Positions 26,601 to 31,044 of a stretch of DNA of 34,469 bases are shown piece by piece; the stretch's first letter is position 1, and each line of letters opens with the position of its first letter. Under the pieces are notes generated by a model. It worked only from the letters and a program-made list of their open reading frames with translations. It ran no database searches and had not been told where the DNA came from. The stretch covers positions 1-34,469 of the forward strand of contig DJRJ01000024.1 in assembly GCA_002438865.1 (NCBI GenBank). Direction: 5' to 3'. Made by a program: the position numbers and the translations under genes. The DNA is from Clostridiales bacterium UBA6363 (GTDB taxonomy: Bacteria > Bacillota > Clostridia > UBA1381).

Positions 26601-27589
26601 GCATATTCCTTGTAACCGCTCTCTGCCGTACTGTCCTTTAACATAAAGGTCACTGCGTAAACCTTTTTTGCGCTGTCGCTTGTGAGGGTGGGATACGGTT
26701 CTTTATCACTGCCCGAAAGCTTTTGTCCCCAAATGAATGTACTTGAGTTTTTCTGCAGCTTGTATGCCACCTCACCGCTTTCAAACTCGGCGGCGGTTTT
26801 TGATGATGTACCGTAATCTCCTCCGTTTACACCGCCTGCCGCCGTGCCTGTAAGATAATAGTTGTCGTAACTTCTTCCAATGGAAAGCCCACCGATAATT
26901 GCGCCGACATTGCTTGTTCCTGAAATTTTGCCGCTGTTATAGCAGTTTTCAATTCCTCCGTTCGTCAGCGCTCCGACAATACCGCCGACTTCTTGGTCTC
27001 CCGAAACTGTGCCGGCGTTATAACAATCTCTGATATTACCGGAGTTTTGTCCGGTAATACCGCCGGCCCGTTCACTGCTGTCCACCGTAACGGAGCTGTA
27101 GCACCTTTCAATAGTACCGCTGTTGCCCCCGACAACACCGCCGATTGCGCTGTATCCCGTAACTTCGCCGCTGACTCCAAGGTCTTTAATGGTGCCTTCC
27201 GAATATCCGAACAAGCCCACATATATAGGACCGTATTGAGTTTTTGTTTTTTTGATATATAAGCCGGAAATACGGTAACCGCTACCGTCAAAGGTACCGT
27301 TAAACGAATTGTCGCGGTTACCGATCGGCGTCCATTGGTCGCTTTCGCTTCCGCCAAGGTTAATGTTCTTCGTAAGCCGTATATATTTGCCGCTATAGTC
27401 ATCACCGCCGTTTACATCATCACGGAACGACTTTAGATGATCCACAGTGGAAATGATATAGGGATCAGCCTCCGTACCGCTGCCCCCGCCAAAGGACGCT
27501 GCGGCTGAAACCGTGATACGGTTTACGGGCAAAACCGACAAAAACATTGCCAGTGATATAACGAATGATAAAATCTTTTTTGTTTTCAT
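20690..27589 (-). CDS. Giant SLH-anchored surface protein with GLUG and MBG/YDG repeats
   Basis: A 2299-residue secreted protein. A signal peptide covers residues 1-28. Two GLUG-type beta-helix modules (about 35-280 and 486-715) each begin GxGTEAxPY. Each is followed by an InlB/Listeria-Bacteroides-like stretch (about 300-385 and 730-815), and a putative-Ig segment (LPDGLSFQNGTITGTP) lies at about 405-460. From about 820 to 2020 there is a long array of Ig-like and MBG/YDG-type repeats (KYNGENG, KYDGTTNA, IYDGTEKTL, AYGEANP, EYGEDP), including a BIG2-like unit near 1590-1670. A Gly/Ser linker (about 2018-2032), an InlB B-repeat (2034-2101) and three C-terminal SLH domains (about 2118-2299) complete it. 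SLH domains bind cell-wall polymers, so it is displayed outside the cell. Adhesion is a plausible role but inferred. The ATG at 27589 follows GGAGG, which lies inside the end of tetR. Confidence 0.92.
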   Translation of the reverse strand: MKTKKILSFVISLAMFLSVLPVNRITVSAAASFGGGSGTEADPYIISTVDHLKSFRDDVNGGDDYSGKYIRLTKNINLGGSESDQWTPIGNRDNSFNGTFDGSGYRISGLYIKKTKTQYGPIYVGLFGYSEGTIKDLGVSGEVTGYSAIGGVVGGNSGTIERCYSSVTVDSSERAGGITGQNSGNIRDCYNAGTVSGDQEVGGIVGALTNGGIENCYNSGKISGTSNVGAIIGGLSIGRSYDNYYLTGTAAGGVNGGDYGTSSKTAAEFESGEVAYKLQKNSSTFIWGQKLSGSDKEPYPTLTSDSAKKVYAVTFMLKDSTAESGYKEYAVQYANASNESDYFPANPTGMGAYTFLHWVKSKDISAVPFRYSDPVSGDMTLYAVGKENTTGTEADSNVKLKQQEAVSVDLNDFVANKSGSTQKNFTFSLADGTLPDGLSFQNGTITGTPISAGKSTVKFSVANNGIALMSAYDDTSNELTLTLDVGLQGDGTEANPYKILDLSSITYLRDDVNSGNDYGVVNNGIKKSEYIKLMTDIDLGGSDANQWIPIGGVGTRGQFRGIFDGNGHKITGLYINKREDYAGLFGKVDNIGGVRNLSVSGTVKGWSYAGGIVGSNNNGTIENCFSDVSVTGTGIYIGGIAGYNNSGAIKNCVNVGTVKGGSYIGSIAGSVGDFGQVDNCYYLTGTAAGGINGGDNGTSSKTAAEFASGDVAHRLPREVWGQKLSGTGNDLYPTLTSDTAKKVYKVSLMTNEDDETNYRELSGIYGNKDDTVSLPVLSSEMFRGWSETKGGDKLGNTYTVSGDVELYSLWKKDITFTVSGTNHVYKADTPREITAVPSAQDIPDSDISVKYYAVDENSGELKSVSPVTNAITVGKYLYVIDITGDSTDKYSIKRKYAVTNTALPVISDYDNIGFMYISATAEQQDVFSIEDVPESVYYGDSFTVSPYGASGTVTYEITDGNSIASIDAVSGEVTISGVGKVTIRAKSTLDGFEDRYAVRSFAAKKRVLTPTATAENRKYNGENGVQVSVSLENIANNDEISAAASGSMINADAGNGKIVYVSNITLSGGKKDLYTLSSAALQTTVNIEPIEITGFSISAESKKYDGTTNAQATVTDIIGVLGADAGQVQIIGNAEFDSADSADGKTVKLIARGLTGAKSANYAFTALEATATADIKPLNIDFVIGQTSFIYDGTEKTLAVSASDENGRIFRDYQINYTDESGITVIPSETGTYTAEIVLNDTVNYTTSQSSVTVKVGEATQDSLFITGLPGTVRYGDSFALTSVGGKDGGTYEWTVNNANVTLSSTDSAVTTVTIGNAVGQNVEISVVKRSDNYRDVSAKVIFVPVAKDVTFDISNLEQTYGNITAVNVVPSDQSATYDITYNGTPDIPAEAGTYTVEVSANGNYKGVQRATLIINKATPDGGISGIQNSYTYGDSIAASAVNLTAGADWAITYAGTGIYIPQAEPPKNAGSYTAILTISGDNFETVTKTQNFVIEKAPLRVWAKNETRAYGEANPIFEIEYDASDFKYGDTKAVVLAEPVASTIANASSPVGQYNVTLSGGIVENYRFEYLNDENDNLGVLTIVGATGGQLIITGASNTTSVGQSFMLYAFYGKSKVDVTWASSDPSVAEISADGTVTTLKPGDVTFTATADENYSGATATFTLRVEKAYINLYAADTVKTYNGDVQSVTLISGNAGFTPILSGADKNVDVTYTLITDSSVTEPKNAGTYAVSFTVTDERYSGGGNATLHINKANITVKAKDISKEYGEDPQYELEIVGGDSNAATAAEMINYVTFASDGADKKAKADTYDINVALTSTGDDNRSFAVSDQKGTLTVTKAPLTIKAKDVVREYGATNPALEAEYIGFKNGETKDVLTGELALSYNADINEQTPIGEHSNATTASGVSADNYDITFAVGKVTVTKIGVRASAGTTRTSYIVINLDKPIDGLGIANFEVKNGEDAVTLTDVTASNNKTYTLKGNFSTSVTYTITPNLTGTAAENTHEIISAPLSVRPSSGSGGGSTGGGGGGAATYYTVKFETNGGGTINNVKVEKNKTVAEPEKPVKDGFVFDGWYIDKDLKTAYDFAEKVVKNFTLYAKWTAEETKPDKPSGSEWKNPFTDVSEDDWFCKDVEYVNKNGLMNGVSDTFFEPNSPLTRSMFVTILWRAEGEPQTDYAMTFTDVDANSYYAEAVRWAASEKIVSGYSETEFAPNEKITREQLAAIMFRYAGCKGLLPNGDWAINLDYADLEKISDWAYESVMYCKLKGIMQGKDNNMFAPQDNTTRAESAAILQRFLENK
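25380..26850. repeat. Intragenic duplication in the surface protein gene
   Basis: DNA around 25380-25550 and 26655-26865 is strikingly similar. Both contain CCCGAAAGCTTTTGTCCCC, then AACTCGGCGGCGG, TTTTTGATGATGTACCGT, and CCGTGCCTGTAAGATAATAG. They encode the ends of the first and second GLUG modules, (N/C)YYLTGTAAGG(V/I)NGGD followed by GTSSKTAAEF. Preserved synonymous positions indicate a fairly recent duplication or gene conversion rather than old domain similarity. Confidence 0.85.
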
Positions 27590-27590
27590 T

Positions 27591-28184
27591 TTAATTGTTT
27601 CCTCCTTTATCAACGAATTTTCCCAAATATATTTTTATGCCTGCTTTTAGCAGTTTAAGCTGTTCCTGCAGATAAAATTCATCTTCAAACAATGCATAAT
27701 GTATGCTTGCACGGATAAATACAAAAATCATTGCCCGAAGAATATCTGCCGGAATACCGAGTTTATCCGCCAGGGCATTTGCGTACTCGGTGTAACGCCG
27801 GTCAACGCCCTCAAAAAATTTCTTACCGTACTCATGATACTTCGGGTGTGTATATACCTGATACATCAGACGGTATTTCTTGCCGTGTGTCTCTGCCGTC
27901 CAGTACGGGATTTCGTCGATAAATTTATCTAAGTCCTCGGCGCACGTCGGTGCTTTTGCCATAAAATCATCTTCGATTTTGCTCATACAATACTCGGTTG
28001 ACTGAATAATCAGATCGTCAACGTCTTTGAAATATGTATAAAGATTTGCCGGATTTGTCTGGCAATACTGCCCCAAGGCTCTTATTCCCACACCGCTTAA
28101 GCCGTTTTCGGCATAGCACTCAAAGCATTTTTCCATAAGCTCGTTTTTCCGTTCTTCGTGAGCTTTTTTGTTGAATACAGCCAT
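27591..28184 (-). CDS. TetR-family transcriptional regulator
   Basis: A 197-residue TetR/AcrR-type repressor. An N-terminal helix-turn-helix covers about residues 10-60 (CYAENGLSGVGIRAL, CQTNPANLYTYFKDVDDLI). The helical ligand-binding domain is variable and its inducer unknown. The ATG at 28184 follows AAAGGGGGA; an in-frame upstream start at 28208 lies before that site and is rejected. The stop codon TAA is one base before the ATG of the giant surface protein gene, whose ribosome binding site sits in the last tetR codons, so the two are translationally linked. The promoter (28224-28252) has a palindrome CAATCTTTTGATTG just downstream (28210-28223), a candidate operator for autorepression. 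Confidence 0.9.
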   Translation of the reverse strand: MAVFNKKAHEERKNELMEKCFECYAENGLSGVGIRALGQYCQTNPANLYTYFKDVDDLIIQSTEYCMSKIEDDFMAKAPTCAEDLDKFIDEIPYWTAETHGKKYRLMYQVYTHPKYHEYGKKFFEGVDRRYTEYANALADKLGIPADILRAMIFVFIRASIHYALFEDEFYLQEQLKLLKAGIKIYLGKFVDKGGNN

Positions 28185-28209
28185 ATCTTCCCCCTTTGCG
28201 ATTTTCAAT

Positions 28210-28223
28210 CAATCTTTTGATTG
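28210..28223. promoter_or_regulatory. Candidate TetR operator
   Basis: A 14-bp inverted repeat CAATC-4-GATTG lies immediately downstream of the -10 box of the tetR promoter. Its position would let a bound repressor block transcription. The link to this TetR is inferred from position only. Confidence 0.5.
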
Positions 28224-28252
28224 AGTATATCATACTTTGGCTTTTTTTTCAA
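28224..28252 (-). promoter_or_regulatory. Sigma-A promoter of the tetR-surface protein operon
   Basis: -35 TTGAAA (28247-28252), 17-bp spacer, -10 TATACT (28224-28229) on the minus strand. Confidence 0.78.
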
Positions 28253-28292
28253 TAGTTTTCGCATAATAATTGCTAAATTTGCGGATAAAAAA

Positions 28293-28321
28293 GCAATCCG
28301 CCGTTTATCTCGGCGGATTGC
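28293..28321. repeat. Hairpin bordering the structured region (left)
   Basis: An 11-bp perfect stem, GCAATCCGCCG with CGGCGGATTGC, closes a 7-nt loop. The arm CGGCGGATTGCA recurs at 28579-28590. There it forms a related hairpin (AATCCG-A-CGC with GCG-G-CGGATT, 28563-28588) whose loop holds the stop codon of the next gene. Confidence 0.75.
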
Positions 28322-28330
28322 ACGGATTGA

Positions 28331-28427
28331 GGACAAACCGTTAAGGTTTGTCCTCTTTGTTATTGGGAGTTTGAGGTGCTGACCTCAATTTAAATCATTT
28401 CTGACGACAGGTGCGTCAGAAATGGCT
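28331..28427 (+). repeat. Structured three-hairpin repeat, copy B
   Basis: The plus-strand counterpart of 1-99. Stem 1 is GGACAAACC (28331-28339) with GGTTTGTCC (28345-28353). Stem 2 is GAGGT with ACCTC (28373-28386). Stem 3 is CATTTCTGACG (28396-28406) with CGTCAGAAATG (28414-28424) around the loop ACAGGTG. The linker TCTTTGTT-TTGGGAGTTT and the loops are nearly identical in the two copies. Stem bases change in pairs (for example C/G to T/A in stem 3). Confidence 0.85.
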
Positions 28428-28428
28428 T

Positions 28429-28488
28429 AAAATCGAAAGTTTCAGATTTTGACACTTCAAAATCCAATCAACGGAACTTTCGATTTTT
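28429..28488 (+). terminator. Compound hairpin with T tract after structured repeat B
   Basis: An outer 15-bp stem (28429-28443 with 28473-28487, one G-T pair) encloses a smaller hairpin (GATTTTGA, 28445-28452, with TCAAAATC, 28457-28464). The right arm runs into a T tract (28484-28489). It could end a plus-strand transcript that starts upstream of repeat B. No strong plus-strand promoter was identified, so this role is inferred. Confidence 0.55.
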
Positions 28489-28503
28489 TCATACAGTAGT
28501 TTT

Positions 28504-28557
28504 GAAAAAAGTGATATATCACTTTTTTCGCCTGTCGGCAATATTTTGCCGACAGGC
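28504..28557. repeat. Two adjacent perfect palindromes
   Basis: A 26-bp perfect palindrome centred on GTGATATATCAC (28504-28529) directly abuts a hairpin with a 12-bp perfect stem, GCCTGTCGGCAA with TTGCCGACAGGC (28530-28557). They lie between the compound hairpin and the downstream small gene. No gene was seen here. Confidence 0.75.
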
Positions 28558-28572
28558 TCAGTAATCCGACGC

Positions 28573-28947
28573 TTATTGCGGCGGATTGCATTTTGAACAA
28601 GGCTTCAAACCTATACGTTTTGCATCATTCAAATTAACTTCTATACTTGATTTCAAATAAGTACAGCCTTGCGAATGATAACATTTTCCCGACTTTGTTT
28701 TGTATACCGTAACGTTGGGCATTTCTGCGGTATTGCCGATGTCGGCGGTCGGTGCGGGAGTTGTTACTGTTATGAACTCTGTATTATGGAGAATTTCATT
28801 CTCCCGCACGGTGCCGCTTGTATAGTTGGAAACCGTTGTCGCAGTGTCATTGCCGGGAATTAAACTGAAAAAGTCCGTTTTAACTCCGGCGAAGGATAAA
28901 ATACAGATTACAATCAAAATACTTGCCAATATTTTAAATTTTTTCAT
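28573..28947 (-). CDS. Small secreted or membrane-anchored Cys/His protein
   Basis: A 124-residue protein with an N-terminal hydrophobic signal or anchor (about residues 4-22) and a Thr/Ser-rich linker. Its compact C-terminal motif reads VYKTKSGKCYHSQGCTYL, then GLKPCSKCNP. The pattern Y-H-x3-C-x-YL...A...G-x-x-PC-x-x-C resembles small metal-binding Ada-like tails found on secreted nucleases and surface proteins. One His and several Cys could hold zinc, probably outside the membrane. Function is unknown. The ATG at 28947 follows AGAAGGA. Its stop codon lies in the loop of a palindromic repeat (28563-28588), suggesting that the repeat inserted at or reshaped the gene end. Confidence 0.72.
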   Translation of the reverse strand: MKKFKILASILIVICILSFAGVKTDFFSLIPGNDTATTVSNYTSGTVRENEILHNTEFITVTTPAPTADIGNTAEMPNVTVYKTKSGKCYHSQGCTYLKSSIEVNLNDAKRIGLKPCSKCNPPQ

Positions 28948-28989
28948 AATATAATATCCTTCTTTCGTTTTTGAATACCGTCAGCGATA

Positions 28990-29304
28990 TTATTTCATAG
29001 CTCTGACCATTTTTTCTATAAAAATTACCTGTTCGGTCGGTAAATCTTCAAGTTCCTGTGCTATGCCCTGTAAAATTAACGGCTGAGATGCGTCTATGCT
29101 GTCTTTCAATAACTCATCTGCCGATACCTCCAACGCATTTGCCATTTCCACAAACTTGGAAATGCTCGGCTTTTTGCTCCCTCTCTCAATCTCTCTGAGA
29201 AAGCTTACAGATATTTCAACCTGCTCCGCAAAGGCTTCCGCAGTTATGTGTTTCGCACGCCTTGCCTGCTTGATTCTTTTTCCCATTTTGCTTACATCTA
29301 ACAT
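28990..29304 (-). CDS. XRE-family helix-turn-helix regulator
   Basis: A 104-residue cytoplasmic regulator with a Cro/C1-type helix-turn-helix at about residues 8-62 (IKQARRAKHITAEAFAEQV, SVSFLREIERGSKKPS) and a short C-terminal helical tail. The ATG at 29304 follows GGAGG by 9 nt. The in-frame GTG at 29322 overlaps that ribosome binding site and is rejected. The gene lies 42 bp before the small secreted protein gene on the same strand, so the two may form a unit. GCGAACCTC at about 29310 and GAGGTTCG at about 29370 form widely spaced inverted arms around its probable promoter. They could be a binding site, but that is speculative. Confidence 0.85.
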   Translation of the reverse strand: MLDVSKMGKRIKQARRAKHITAEAFAEQVEISVSFLREIERGSKKPSISKFVEMANALEVSADELLKDSIDASQPLILQGIAQELEDLPTEQVIFIEKMVRAMK

Positions 29305-29452
29305 ATCTGCGAACCTCCTCACTCAGTATAATTATAATCCAAAATTACCCAATTTAAAATACGCAATGAGAGGTTCGTAACGCTGTAAGTAATAAATTCC
29401 CGACTTTTTTACTGCACTCCGCTGTTTTTACAGCTAAAAGTGCGCATAAGAA

Positions 29453-29485
29453 ATCAAAAAAGGGTTTGCCGATTGCAAACCCTTT
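29453..29485 (-). terminator. Terminator of the rubrerythrin-rubredoxin operon
   Basis: An 11-bp stem AAAGGGTTTGC with GCAAACCCTTT (29459-29485) is followed by Ts on the minus strand. It lies 13 bp past the rubredoxin stop codon. Confidence 0.88.
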
Positions 29486-29498
29486 CTTTGTTCATAAA

Positions 29499-29654
29499 TT
29501 ATTCCTCTGTGAATGCGTCTTTACCCAATCCGCATACGGGACAGACCCAATCTTCGGGAACGTCTTCCCATGCTGTGCCGGGAGCTATTCCGCTGTCGGG
29601 ATCGCCCGCTTCGGGATCATATACGTATCCGCAGGGACATGCATACTTTTTCAT
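29499..29654 (-). CDS. Rubredoxin with a C-X-C first knuckle
   Basis: A 51-residue rubredoxin, a small iron electron carrier that feeds electrons to rubrerythrin-type peroxidases. It shows [20 protein letters not shown] and [13 protein letters not shown], the classic fold signature. The second iron-binding loop is normal (C38-P-V-C41). The first reads C6-P-C8-G, one residue shorter than the usual C-X2-C-G. The codons (TGT CCC TGC GGA) are unambiguous, so this is not a frame artefact. The ATG at 29654 lies close after AGGAG. It is the third gene after reverse rubrerythrin and the BFD-like protein, and the last before the terminator. Confidence 0.93.
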   Translation of the reverse strand: MKKYACPCGYVYDPEAGDPDSGIAPGTAWEDVPEDWVCPVCGLGKDAFTEE

Positions 29655-29669
29655 ATAACAAATCTCCTT

Positions 29670-29864
29670 TTACTTACTCATTATTTGAGATATGGTGTCC
29701 ATAATTTTATTATGACACCCTCCGCAGCCTGTTGAACATTTGGTAATCTTCTGCACATCTTCAAACGCCTTTTCGACATTTTCAAACTTAGTTTCCTTGT
29801 GCAAAGCATTTTCAACATCTGCATAGGTAACTTGCTTGCAATTACAAATAGTATAATTTTCCAT
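29670..29864 (-). CDS. BFD-like [2Fe-2S]-binding protein
   Basis: A 64-residue protein with the ligand pattern of the bacterioferritin-associated ferredoxin (BFD) fold: C7-x-C9 at the N-terminus and C47-G-G-C50 near the C-terminus, with an extra C43. BFD-type domains carry a [2Fe-2S] cluster and pass electrons to redox partners. Here the likely partner is the adjacent reverse rubrerythrin rather than a bacterioferritin, which is absent from the window (inference). The ATG at 29864 has only a weak ribosome binding site. Spacing is 15 bp from both flanking genes, so it is part of the operon. Confidence 0.88.
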   Translation of the reverse strand: MENYTICNCKQVTYADVENALHKETKFENVEKAFEDVQKITKCSTGCGGCHNKIMDTISQIMSK

Positions 29865-29879
29865 ATCAAGCCACCGTAA

Positions 29880-30434
29880 TTAACCGAAATATCTCTTTAA
29901 AAGCCCCTCAAAGCCTTTTCCGTGACGGGCTTCATCCTTCGCCATCTCATGAACCGTATCATGGATTGCGTCATAGCCGAGTTCCTTTGCACGCTTTGCA
30001 AGCTCAAGCTTTCCTGCGGTTGCTCCGCATTCTGCCTCTGCTCTCATTTTAACGTTTGTCTTTGTGCACGGAACAACAACTTCGCCGAGAAGTTCCGCAA
30101 ACTTTGCTGCGTGTTCAGCCTCCTCAAGTGCGGCTCTCATATAGAACTCGCCTATTTCGGGATAACCTTCACGAATAGCCTGTCTGCTCATTGCGATATA
30201 CATACCTACTTCCGTACATTCGCCCTCAAAGTTTGCCTTTAAGCCTTCGTAAACGTCAGCCTCAACCTGATCCTTTGCACCTACGCCGATTACGTGTTCA
30301 CATACGAAATTAAGCGCTTCGCCTTCTTCAACCTTTGTGAACTTTGAACCGGGTACTCCGCACTGCGGACATTTCTCCGGAGCGCTGTCACCCTCATAAA
30401 CATAACCGCATACGGGACATACATACTTTGCCAT
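29880..30434 (-). CDS. Reverse rubrerythrin (N-terminal rubredoxin, C-terminal diiron domain)
   Basis: A 184-residue peroxide-reducing protein. A rubredoxin-type iron site comes first (C6/C9 and C22/C25). The ferritin-like four-helix diiron domain follows, with EEAEH in the middle and DEARH near the end, plus further Glu ligands (EGECTEV, RAEAE). Classical rubrerythrin has the reverse order, so this belongs to the reverse rubrerythrin group known from Clostridium as NADH-linked H2O2/O2 reductases under PerR control. The ATG at 30434 follows TAAGGAGG. The open frame to 30602 crosses the promoter and is not coding. A PerR-type box overlaps the transcription start. Confidence 0.95.
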   Translation of the reverse strand: MAKYVCPVCGYVYEGDSAPEKCPQCGVPGSKFTKVEEGEALNFVCEHVIGVGAKDQVEADVYEGLKANFEGECTEVGMYIAMSRQAIREGYPEIGEFYMRAALEEAEHAAKFAELLGEVVVPCTKTNVKMRAEAECGATAGKLELAKRAKELGYDAIHDTVHEMAKDEARHGKGFEGLLKRYFG

Positions 30435-30460
30435 AATAAATTCCTCCTTAAAATTGATAA

Positions 30461-30475
30461 TAATAATCATTACTG
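30461..30475. promoter_or_regulatory. Per-type box of the rubrerythrin operon
   Basis: TAATAAT-C-ATTACTG is a 7-1-7 imperfect inverted repeat just downstream of the -10 box, so a bound repressor would block initiation. It matches the perR promoter box (30990-31004) in 13 of 15 bases. Confidence 0.8.
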
Positions 30476-30480
30476 TTATT

Positions 30481-30508
30481 ATTATACCATAAATTTTTCT
30501 TTTGTCAA
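30481..30508 (-). promoter_or_regulatory. Sigma-A promoter of the rubrerythrin operon
   Basis: -35 TTGACA (30503-30508), 16-bp spacer, -10 TATAAT (30481-30486) on the minus strand. Confidence 0.88.
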
Positions 30509-30534
30509 TACTTTTTTGAAAAAAAATATTGTAT

Positions 30535-30560
30535 ATATAAAAATCACGCACAAAGTGCGT
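30535..30560 (-). terminator. perR terminator
   Basis: ACGCAC, 3-nt loop, GTGCGT (30546-30560), then a short T tract on the minus strand. It lies 6 bp past the perR stop. Confidence 0.7.
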
Positions 30561-30565
30561 AATCT

Positions 30566-30967
30566 TTAATCCTTGCCGAGAATGCTGCGGCAGTTTTCGC
30601 ATACTCCGTAAAAAACCAGAGAATAACCGAAAACCTTTGCATTAAGCGCTTTTTCCGCAGTTTTTTCAAGCTCCGTGCAAACGGGCATATCCACATCGAA
30701 AACGCATTTACATTCCGTACACTCAAAATGATAATGATTATCCGCATTCCCGTCAAATCTGTCGCTTTCGCCCGATGAGGAAACTTTCATTATCTCCCCC
30801 ATACTTTCAAGCAAAGCAAGATTTCTGTACACCGTGCCGAGACTTATTTTCGGATAATCCTTTTTCAGATCGGCATAGAGCTGTTCGGCGGTAGGGTGAT
30901 CATATCTGCTTCGGAGCATAGTTATTATCGCCTCACGCTGTTTGCTGTGTTTCAAAACGGCAGCCAT
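30566..30967 (-). CDS. perR: Peroxide-responsive Fur-family repressor PerR
   Basis: A 133-residue Fur-family repressor. The regulatory metal ligands of Bacillus PerR (H37, D85, H91, H93, D104) are matched at exactly the same spacing by H24, D72, H78, H80 and D91. The aspartate at the last position is the feature separating PerR from Fur. Structural zinc cysteines C83/C86 and C123/C126 are present. The winged helix ([23 protein letters not shown]) comes first, with a shorter N-terminus than in Bacillus. Peroxide oxidises the His ligands and releases DNA. The ATG at 30967 follows GAGGTGAT. Its own promoter carries a perfect 7-1-7 box, and the same motif precedes reverse rubrerythrin. Confidence 0.94.
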   Translation of the reverse strand: MAAVLKHSKQREAIITMLRSRYDHPTAEQLYADLKKDYPKISLGTVYRNLALLESMGEIMKVSSSGESDRFDGNADNHYHFECTECKCVFDVDMPVCTELEKTAEKALNAKVFGYSLVFYGVCENCRSILGKD

Positions 30968-30989
30968 TAAAATCACCTCATTTCAATAA

Positions 30990-31004
30990 CAATAATCATT
31001 ATTG
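30990..31004. promoter_or_regulatory. Per-type box of perR (perfect 7-1-7 palindrome)
   Basis: CAATAAT-C-ATTATTG is a perfect 15-bp inverted repeat, 2 bp downstream of the -10 box of the perR promoter. It supports autoregulation. Confidence 0.85.
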
Positions 31005-31006
31005 AT

Positions 31007-31035
31007 ATTGTATCATATTATTTCACGAAATGCAA
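31007..31035 (-). promoter_or_regulatory. Sigma-A promoter of perR
   Basis: -35 TTGCAT (31030-31035), 17-bp spacer, -10 TACAAT (31007-31012). It starts 10 bp past the stop of the upstream gene, with no clear terminator between. Confidence 0.8.
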
Positions 31036-31044
31036 GCTTTATTT

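Noticed and set aside
28293..28590. Possible CRISPR array
   Set aside because: The repeats are not identical, are not regularly spaced and have no spacers; they are different hairpins in series, and there are no cas genes.
30435..30602. Extended reading frame before reverse rubrerythrin
   Set aside because: It crosses the promoter, the Per-type box and the perR stop. The ATG at 30434 has AAGGAGG.
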